From Prinsepia uniflora (Eukaryota; Streptophyta; Magnoliopsida; Rosales; Rosaceae): DNA of 64,000 bases. The stretch spans positions 49,536,955 through 49,600,954 of the forward strand of contig CM064873.1 of assembly GCA_032719365.1 (NCBI GenBank). Direction: 5' to 3'. Both the position numbers and the translations under genes were made by a program. The notes below the pieces were generated by a model. The model was not told the origin of the DNA. It searched no databases and was given only the letters and a program-made list of their open reading frames with translations. Positions 55,140 to 64,000 of this stretch are shown piece after piece (position 1 is the first letter of the stretch; each line of letters begins with the position of its first letter).

Positions 55140-57649
55140 TGTAACGACCTGGACCTTTGAGAGAAGCAAATTTTGCAAATTTGGATAAGATGACAATTTT
55201 GCTCCTATTAAGTCAAACTGTTGACTTTTTGATGTAGAAATCTTTTGAGAATTCCGAGATGACTATTACGAAGATCTCGGGATCATGAGTCCGTAGACAG
55301 GCGGCACGCCTAAGTCGGAGAATGTATTAGGTTAACTCAGGTCGAAAACCCTTAGGGGTATTTTGGTAATTTGTGCTTAAAGAGCATTTTGGTCATTTTG
55401 CAATAAGGACCTATTGGATGCTGCCATATGTCAAGCTCTAGAAAGGTTTGATATTTTGTACCCTTCACTGACTTACACCCCTCTATTTATTGGGTGTGTG
55501 CTGTGGTGTGGTTTTAGTGGCCATGGGCCGAACACCCTGAAAGGTATGGGGCGAGAGAGTGAGAGCTTGAGTTGAGGGAGGAAGACCCAGAAATGAATGA
55601 GACATTGAGGGGAGGAGATCCTAAAGGAGAAACGTGCATCATGGTGGTATTTGGAGGATGGAAACGCCTAAAACCCGTGAACCCAAAACTTCCTCGGCGA
55701 GTTCCTATAGTTTAAGTCTTTGTTTGAGGCCTAGTAACTTGATACTATGGACTTTTATGCTTTTTCTGGGATCCTTGAAATCATTTTGAGCCCCAAAACA
55801 GGAAATTTGGATGTGGGAAACTCTCTGGGACGAAGGATCAGTTTTGGTCGTAACTTTGAGGATTCATACAATAAATTCAAGTAAGTTTTACTTCGTTTTG
55901 ACATTACAGACTTGTTCCTGGGATCAAGATGAGTCAAATCGACTCTTAGAACACCAAAAATGGTTATGAAAATAGGGTTTTCTAACCTTGTCAAGCTGCA
56001 AGTTGAATGACCCGTTTTGTAGAGAAAATGGTCTGTGACCCAAGGAAGAAGATGAACCGTGGCTGCGCGTGAGACCAGCTCGCATCCACTTTGGGGGGTG
56101 GGGGTACTTGCCACGTCATCTCGAATTTCGGCCAACATGAAACTTTGAGTTCACGATCCCATGAGTCGAAATATACAATTTTTGAGGCGATCAGACATCG
56201 TCTCGGGACAATTTTGACTGTTCGAAAGTTTAGGGTTCGGTTTAATTAGTTGAAAAATACCACAAAATTATGAGATTAACGTGTGAGTTAATTGAGATGA
56301 TTAGTGACCGTAGAATTGATTTTTGACAGAAGGTGACATCCTCAAACTTTACAGAAAAGCGTGCAATACGGTTTTACAGCGTGTATTGTACGTGTGAATG
56401 AACTTTCTTTTCCCTAAACCCTATGCAAGCATATTAATATAGGTTTCCTTGATTTAAGATGTGTTTTGCTTGGTAATGATTTAAGTACAATTTATATGGT
56501 TTTTTTGGTGATTTTATGGTAACTATTATATTGCATGTTTTACGAGGAAAACACTTATGTTGTGTTTTAGTTTATTATTGAGTTTGGAGAATAGTTTTAT
56601 ACTCGATATGATTTGCCTATATGATTTTGGTGCTGCTTGATGGATCAGGATTTTTATATGATTTTATGGAATATTTTCATGACACAATTTACGAGGTTTT
56701 GGCTTACTGGTGATTTAGGCTTAGTTCCGGGTTTTGGGGTTTAGTTTTGGTTTCTGAACTTGGGTTTGATTATGGAAATGAAATACAAGATGCTTATGTG
56801 ACTTCTAGATATATGTGGTGTGATTAGAAGTAATTTCTGGATATATCTAGTTGTGATGTGTTTGGACAACCCTCCTCAGTTTGAGCTATGGCATGATTGA
56901 TGTCTCAGAAGTCTAGAGCAGAGCTCTGTTTTCCTGAGATGACTATTCAAACAAGTATCCAGACGTTCAGATCTGGGCTATAGTTACTTGGGACTGGTCC
57001 ACACCCAGACGTCGAAAGCTAGGCTCTGTTTTCTTGGGCATTCGGACGTCCAGAGCGGGGCTCTGTTTTCCCGAGCAGTATTGGCCTACCGGTTATGTAG
57101 ATATGATCTATTGATTGAGGATATGGCATTGAGGATGGGTCAGTCGATATGATTGGTGATTCGATATGTTTGACAAATCCAGTATGACTGGTTCAGTGTG
57201 ACTGATATGGTTATGCTTTGGTATGTTTGCATTTCTGTGGATATTTGATATGGATTTAGATAGATAGGTTTTCTGAAATTACTGATTATGTTTTCTTATT
57301 TCTGCACGTATTCCAAGTTGACATGTTTTCTCTTTGCTTTCCTGAGATTTGAGAACTAAGCTGATGCATGCTTAGTTTTTATAAAATGGAGGGTAATTAG
57401 TATATTTTCGAACTATATTTTTTAAACCTTTATTTTTGTCCACTTACAAATTTTTATTGGTTTCGAAACCCTCCAGATTTGTTAAACGGGAATTGAGGTT
57501 GTTTACGCATCGAAGGCATGAACTCGTGAATAAACAAGTGTCCCTTGTCTGGCATGGTTTCGAGGGTGAACCTGATATTGTGGTTTCTTGTTAGACGGAG
57601 CAGGATGCGGGTGTAGTTTATGAGACGTTTCAAGGTTGGGTCATATGAA
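55140..57649 (+). mobile_element. LTR F (5' LTR of decayed plus-strand Tekay-like element)
   Basis: It starts TGTAACGACC and ends about GGGTCATATGA, followed by TTAGTATCAGAGC, a one-base variant of the tRNA-Met primer site. It carries GTTGACTTTTT (about 55216) and GTAGACAGGCGGCACG (from about 55292). The first candidate intron is 55881-56329 (GTAAGT to TTTTTGACAG). The second is 56394-57476, with stem GGAGGGT/ACCCTCC (57388-57394, 57468-57474). A three-unit array of two-tier hairpins lies at about 56903-57074. Confidence 0.7.
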
Positions 57650-57650
57650 C

Positions 57651-57663
57651 TTAGTATCAGAGC
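57651..57663 (+). other. Primer-binding site of element F
   Basis: TTAGTATCAGAGC, one base off TTGGTATCAGAGC. Confidence 0.6.
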
Positions 57664-57935
57664 TTAGGTTCTGATATGTACGTGAAATTGTCATTCCTCC
57701 GAGATACGAGCCTCATGCATAGTCTAATGGTGAGGCGAGTATAGGCGCCCCAGAGTAATATTACGGTTGGATTCGAATTGGTTGTATATGATATGTATGG
57801 TTCATGTGATTCACCGGGGTTGGTTGGAGTATTATATGTGTGCGGTATAATAGTATGTCTCCTTGATAATCGTGATGTTGGATTGGATTAACGACGTGAC
57901 TAGTGGATGTCACGTATCGATAAAGGGGAAATAAT
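57664..57935 (+). pseudogene. 5' internal remnant of element F
   Basis: Decayed leader and gag start; no domain readable. Interrupted at 57936 by solo LTR G. Confidence 0.45.
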
Positions 57936-60426
57936 TGACAGGACCCGTCCTAACTGGACTTTGATAATCGTGCCGGTCTTGCTCCCATCTGACAAGTCAA
58001 CTGAAGTACCGAAACTACCCTTCAACACCTGTCAGACAAGGGATAAGTGCACTGATTTCCGCTCATGCCTCAACTTCTCGATCAACCTCGAACGTCGTGC
58101 CACGGCCTGGAGGGTCATCAAAACAGGAAATGTGTGAGTGGACAAAAATAATATCATTTAAAAATACATTTATCAAAATACATCATTTACGCTCCAGTTT
58201 ATCAAACCATGCATGCATAGGGTCAAACACATGAATCACCGGCTTTCAAGCTAAAACATATGAAAAGTATCATATCCTGGCTCTCAAGCTAAACATATAA
58301 ATCATTTCATAAAACCATTTTATCATACAATAAAGCATATAACTCGGGCATTACACATCCGAGGGTCCTCTGGGAATTACACATCCAGAGTTATCATCCT
58401 GCTGGGAATTACACATCCAGCCCTGCTGGGAATTACACATCCAGCCTCACCGGGAATTACACGTCTGGTCCCTCCGGGAATTACGCATCCGGAGTCCCTC
58501 CGGGAATTACACATCCGTAGTCTACCTAGGAATTACATATCTGGGGGCACTGAACATCAATACAAAATCAAAATCTTTATTTCAAAATCGTCATTAAAAC
58601 CATGTCAAAGTCATTTATCACGGGGTCTCATGCCCAAAGCTCATTTCTCATTTCTCGTAAATTCGTAAAATCATTAAATAATTCAATGCACGTAAATCTG
58701 TAAAATCATATCCGAAAATCGTTCAATTCCCATAAAATCATCTTTAACTCATAATCCAAGTAAAAACCAATCTCAAATCCCGGGCCTTCGCCCAAAACAA
58801 CAATTTCACAATTTCTCGAAAAACGTGCCCAAAACACTAATTAAAATAATCATTAAATCCAGAAATAAGAATACCAAATCATTGAAATTAAAATCATGCC
58901 ATAAATCATGTAAAACATTTAACTATGCATGCAAATCAATTTATAAAACAAACGTCCACTCACACACCGTCCATATCGCTCGCTTTCCGAGCTGCACGCA
59001 TTTCCGTAATTTCCGACACTTTCCAGAAATCTCGAATCCTGTCCAAAATCATTACTCAGGATCACTAATAACTTAATTAACATCATATTAATTTCCCATA
59101 ATTTTTCGGGAATTAATTGCGAATTAAAAACGTAACATAAACCATCGGACCCTCGAAACAATATCGAAACGGTGTCCGATTAACTCGAAACCAACTCCAA
59201 AATGTTCGTTACGTTGCATAGAACAAAATTCATGTTGACCTTACCTCGGGAATCGTGCCCATGTGCCCTCACGCGCCGCCGTGAGTAGCTGCACGTGAAA
59301 TCCACGGGCCTGCTACAGTGCATCGTCCTTACCCGTTTAACTGATAAACGGATCTTACAACTCGCGAACAGACTCGATTCGATTCCTATCAATTTTGCAT
59401 CAATTTTGACAATTGAACCGTCCATTAGCATCGTTTACATCTGAATTAGAGATCTGTAAACTCAATTTGTATCAAACTTACCTTAATGCTTTTAACTCGA
59501 ACTCGACCTTCGATGAACACCGGACACTGTTCATCGTCCATTCTCCATAAATTCTTATTGTTTTCTTTCAATTTATGCACCAGGAAGCTTCATGGGATCC
59601 TAATAAACATATTTCCAAGTCCAATTTCATCGTTCCATGTCTCCAATTCCTCGACTCAAGCTCGAAAATCCAAAGTCTTCCCCCTCTCTGTTCTAGTCCA
59701 AAACAACTCCAATTTCTTTCGTTTTTGCAGTGGGTCGACTCAAATGAATCCCAGAAGGCTAAATTCAAGATCAATTACAACAATCGTGGTCCATGGTTTC
59801 AAATTCAAAACTGAAGCAATTAGAATTTTTCATGGGTTTTGGGTTCGGTTTCTGTGGGTTTTTCTTCCCCTTTTTTTTTCCTATATTTCCTCACGATTTC
59901 ACTCTCAATTTCATCAGGTTCTCAATTGGTTTTGGTTGCTGGGAAGATCAATCAGATAGTGAGATTGAGGTCTGCTATTTGATGCTTTGTTTTTCCTTTT
60001 GTACAAACATTTTAATTCATTAATTCAAACCTCATCACCAATTGCCACTAATTGTCCCCTTACTGTGACAGATGTCACTAAGCAGCAAATATTCATCTAA
60101 TTGACAGGCACATGTGTCTTTATCTTCGTTTAATACATGGCTGAATCAGCCAGGACTAGTCAAATTACCATTTTCCCCCTGCCATAATAAATTACCAAAA
60201 TGACCCTAGCCTTCGCAGACCCATAACTTTCACATCCAATCTCCGATTGACGCATGCCGCTTGTCTACGGATTCAACGTCTTGAGACCTATCCAATGGTA
60301 CTTACGGAAAGTAAAAACAAGGTCCCGATCAAAAAGTTAACTTTTGCCCCCCCATAACAAAGGGCAAAATCATAATTTCCTTCAAATTTTCCAAATTTTT
60401 CTTTTTCGAATTTCTGGTTCGTTACA
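57936..60426 (-). mobile_element. Solo LTR G (Tekay-like)
   Basis: It starts TGACAGGACCC and ends TTCGTTACA on the plus strand. ATAAT occurs at both borders (57931-57935; 60426-60430, sharing the terminal A), consistent with a 5-bp target duplication. Sense features: first candidate intron complement 59039-59481 (GTAAGT donor, TTTGGACAG acceptor); second candidate intron complement 58107-58963, with donor GTGAGTGGAC (58954-58963) and perfect complement (58134-58143). U3 carries GTAGACAAGCGGCATGCG near 60250-60268. Confidence 0.75.
58343..58540 (-). repeat. Hairpin array in LTR G (8 units)
   Basis: Eight units share the core GGAATTACACATCC, while their flanking stems differ and stay complementary on the plus strand: CTCGG/CCGAG, CTCTGG/CCAGAG, GCTGG/CCAGC (twice), ACCGG/CTGGT, CTCCGG/CCGGAG, CTCCGG/CCGTAG and CCTAG/CTGGG. 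Confidence 0.85.
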
Positions 60427-62104
60427 TAATTGTATGACTTTGGTCAATAAGTGAAGGTCCTAGTAGTAGCCACCATGGTGGAATTGAGTATGCTGACGAA
60501 TACGTTTTTTAGTCGGCGTTAGTGGTTGGGAATTAGTGTGATGACAGGTCTTTTGTCGGATCCGACATGTGTGGTAAGGTTTTGGTTAACAACGATAGGT
60601 ATCCATATTTGGTTAGTCGTGAATAACAAATTGGAACTCCAATAAGAGATAGGATAACCTGATATGGTTTGGATGTGAGTTGTGTCGCTGGAATATGATT
60701 TGAGAAGAGTCAAAATACGAACATAGTGTACGTAAGCGAATAAAATGGAATTTTTGTTGAAATGCATAAGATGCGATTGTGTAGTGATTTTGTGTAGTTT
60801 GATAAAAATGGTAGTATAGAAGAAACACCCCTACCTTGAATAAGTAATATGTGGAAATAGTTAAGAGAGGGTAGGCAGTTTCTGATAACTCATTTGTGAT
60901 TCATATGTGGAATAAAGAAGGATAATATTCTCGAAATATTCCCCCACATAATAAAGGGCCATGGTAAGTGTAGTGATGTTGTTGGCTTAATTCATACCCT
61001 AGAGGTACTTAGGAATTTAATAAGGGTATCTTGATCATCTATGACTTTGTTTGTGATAGTGATCATTACCCTAACAAAGGGATCCGTTGAATGCATATTG
61101 GGTATGTGTTCATTTTCATTGATGATGTAATTCTTTGAGATTGGTAGAGTAATACTGAGAGGTTATATGATTAGAACATAAAGTCTGTTTAGGGGAAATT
61201 GAAAATAAATTAGAAAGAAAAGTTCTAGATAGAGAGAACTCTAGAGGAAACAGAATCCAGAAGTTAGTATGTTCATAAGAAGGATAATGGGCCATAAGAA
61301 GGATTGCATCATGCTTTGGGGCTCATATATGTAGAGGTATGTTTGTTGGTATATGATTTTAAAAGGGTGAAATTGTTGCTGAAGGTGACCATAAGGTAGA
61401 TACTTAGATTTTTAGATATTAGGGGCCATAGAGAAATACTAATAAATTGTATGAAGGTTGCGACGGTCACCTGATCCATGATTTGCATAGCTTGGAAATT
61501 GATTGATGTTGTTTCATTGTATGGTTCTGCCTGTGCCTTGTGAAATAGACTCTCCCATCTATAATTTGAAACAGGTAATGATGGGTAAGGTGCGAAAGTA
61601 GGACCCTTTAGATGGAGATATATGGCTTCACGAAACATAAGGAATTAAAGTACAGCGTCACCCAACAAACTTAAGAAATTTAAGTTAAGATATTAAAGTT
61701 TGGGTGAAACTGGTTTAGAATTGTAAGTATGTTATCTGGTGTTTTCTAAAGGAAGGAAATGGAAATGATAGCACTCTGGGTAAGAAAATGAGTGAGTTTT
61801 TATGTTGCACCTACATGGTGTTGGTTAAAGAACCTTCATGAAGAATGTTATCGATAAGGTGTCCCGAGGCAATGGGTAATGGAGTTTGGAATAGATATCG
61901 TGTTACGCCAATGATCAAGAGATTTCATAGTGGAAACCATATGGGTATAGTAGTTGTCTCTAAGTCATAGGAAGATGTGGGATTTATTTAGTAGTGAAAC
62001 TGATACTCCAGTTTCTAAACACTCAGAAGAACTATGGTAAGGATTGAGAATTGTAAGTTGGCTACTGAGTTAGCTATGTGAAGTTGTAAAAATTGAATGT
62101 ATAT
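60427..62104 (+). pseudogene. Internal remnant of element F with reverse transcriptase trace
   Basis: The sequence is decayed, but about 61108-61140 reads FIFIDDVIL on the plus strand, matching the FIDDILVY catalytic box of Ty3/gypsy reverse transcriptase. Stops follow at once. The remaining 1.6 kb holds no other recognisable domain. It is cut by a C-family LTR at 62105. Confidence 0.5.
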
Positions 62105-64000
62105 TGTCAGGACCCACCCCGGTTTCACCCCGAAACCCGAGGTAAATCCCGCTCCCGTCTGACTCCCCGACGCAATACTCAAGTAAAACTCACTCTAACC
62201 CAGTCAAACGCAGGAGTAATTACAAAATATCCCAACCTTATCGTTTACAGAGCATAGCACTAAATTACAAAGAAAATAAAAACCGATAAAGTACACGCAC
62301 ACAGAAGCCTTTAAACTCCTCTAGGATCCCTCACGTCACTTCTATGCCTCAGACTCTTGCCTCGACGTCAAGACCCCGCGCTCGCTCCACAACCTGGAGG
62401 GCAAATAAAACAGAAAATGTGAGTGGACCAGAAAGTACAAAAGTTCAAAAACCATTTTACAAGAAAACCGAGTTTAACCCTCCGTTTTGAAACCACATGC
62501 ATAACCAGCAGTTATAAACACATTTATAAAAGAATCTTTCTTAAACATCATAAGAAACAGAAACACTATAAGTATCATAAGAAACCACAGCATGCGTATC
62601 AGAAACCATATCAAAACCATAATCACCAAATTATCATTTTCCCGATCAAACCTGCTGGACCTATCCGAGTCTTTAAACTCCCGAGTCTTTAAACTCAATC
62701 CAGGCCTTAATCATATCAGAGTCTTTAAACTCCCGAGTCTTTAAACTCAAGGCCTACGGGGGAAAATCAATATATATCCGAGTCTTTAAACTCAATCCGG
62801 GTCTTTAAACCCAATCCGGCCGGTCCCCCGTCCAACATATCCGGGTCTTTAAACCCAATATCCCAGATCCAGCAAATCCAATCTCAAAACCATTTGAAAA
62901 CCATTTACCAAATCCTCATCCAAACCCGAATCCGAAATCACTGGTCTGAAGCCCTTCCGGCGTTCAGGACCGTCATTCCGAACCCAAATCCGGAAAAAAT
63001 ATCCATTTTCATACCAAGACCAAATGTAATCACAAATCATATGTCATAACCCATTTATCATTATCAGAAAACCTTTATAGGTGGAAATCCCCAAATGTGG
63101 CATCAAAATCCGAAAACCAACATTTTCTCGAAAAAACGTGCCAAAACCGTCTTTTTCTCGAAAAACGTGCAAACACATAAAATCATCATTTCATATTCAA
63201 TAAACATAGATTCATAAGTAAAACCATAAAATACGTATATAAAAAACAGTTATGCATGCTCGAGTTTAAGAAAAGGGTCCACTCACAGTACTGAGCCCTA
63301 CTCGCGTCCCGAACGCCCAACCCCGTTCCTCGGCTTCCTCGGGAAATCCCGATCCTGTCAATCACCGTCAAAATACGTCACTAATACATCTACCAACACT
63401 CTCCTAAATTCCCTAAACAAGATCCCCGAACCGAAGACTTAAAACCCCGGGACCCTACACATTCACCCTAGCGGAACTACACTCAAACGACTTCCGATTG
63501 ACCCCGTAACCAACTCCATTGAACTCACCATGAATCCTAGACCAAAAACTATGTTGACCGTTTCTCCCAGAACCGCCGCACGCGCCTCCACGCGCCGCCC
63601 AAAGTGGCTGCGCGTGGCCCCACGCGCCAGCTACAGTGCACCTTCAACCTCACGTCGACCCGGTTCAACACAGTAGGCTACAGCTGAACCGGCGTCCACG
63701 GTTCTCCGCCGTGCCTGCACGATTTCCTTCCCTTTCTTCACCTAAAGCTTCGTCCAACCTTACTCTAAGCATCCCCATCCTCCAATCACCTCGACACAAC
63801 CTCCTACCCGTCGTCTCAAGCTCGAAATCAAACCTCCCCAAAACTCTGTTTCACGATCCGACCACCCAGCTCACCACCCTTCACGGTGGCGACACCAGAC
63901 CCTCCCCTGGACTTCTCTAAACCTAACCCAGCTAACCTGAACCGTCGACTCACTCCCCAACTGCACAACTTGCCGTTCGAACCTCACGGCTAAAACAGAG
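62105..64000 (-). mobile_element. LTR C5 (C family, minus strand), continues past the window
   Basis: It starts TGTCAGGACCC, the reverse complement of the C LTR end, and follows the C family through to the window end. The candidate intron is complement 62394-63286: donor GTGAGTGGACC (63276-63286), perfect complement (62419-62429), acceptor CCCTCCAG (62394-62401). The hairpin array lies at 62665-62857, closed by GCTGGACCT/AGATCCAGC (62654-62662, 62865-62873). Whether it is solo or part of a full element cannot be seen. Confidence 0.8.

Noticed and set aside
58343..58540. A CRISPR-like array
   Set aside because: The genome is a plant nuclear one. The repeats are hairpins in an LTR with no unique spacers of constant length.

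Overview
This window is nuclear DNA from a flowering plant, most likely a eudicot. It is dominated by nested Ty3/gypsy LTR retrotransposons of the Tekay/Del chromovirus type, and it holds one ordinary two-coding-exon plant gene, a sphinganine C4-hydroxylase (SBH family). No species can be named from the sequence alone.

Region 1 (1-48909) is essentially one nest. The oldest recognisable layer is a decayed minus-strand Tekay-like element, called D here. Its 3' LTR lies at 6201-11468, its decayed internal region at 11469-22731 and its 5' LTR at 22748-48909. Inserted into D are: a Tat/Athila-like LTR at the left edge (T1, 129-6195), which itself carries a solo LTR (C1) and an inverted pair of Cassandra-type TRIMs with 5S-rRNA-like sequence; solo LTR C2; solo LTR E2; a second Tat/Athila-like LTR (T2) carrying solo LTR A1; a nearly complete 10.3-kb Tekay element E (23097-33398, 5-bp target duplication GCTTT); and LTR A2, which contains LTR B and the gag-only element C3. 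Five-base target duplications at most junctions give the order of insertion.

Region 2 (48910-54650) is gene space: a TIR element (49235-50220), a TATA box, a probable leader intron and the SBH gene, whose 2.4-kb coding intron holds a TRIM-like insertion. Region 3 (54651-64000) returns to retroelements: a decayed plus-strand element F with solo LTR G inside it, and a C-family LTR on the minus strand that runs off the window end.

The most interesting signal is shared by the LTR families. Each sense LTR carries a candidate intron. Its 5' splice site (GTGAGTGGACC) is the reverse complement of a motif (GGTCCACTCAC) lying about 30 nt before the 3' splice site. The 3' splice site (CCCTCCAG or CCCTTCAG) is itself the 3' arm of a second stem with compensatory changes between families. 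Between the two ends lie family-specific arrays of short hairpins whose stems also covary. This looks like a conserved RNA architecture, possibly a splicing switch, in the R-U5 leader of these elements. I know of no description of it.
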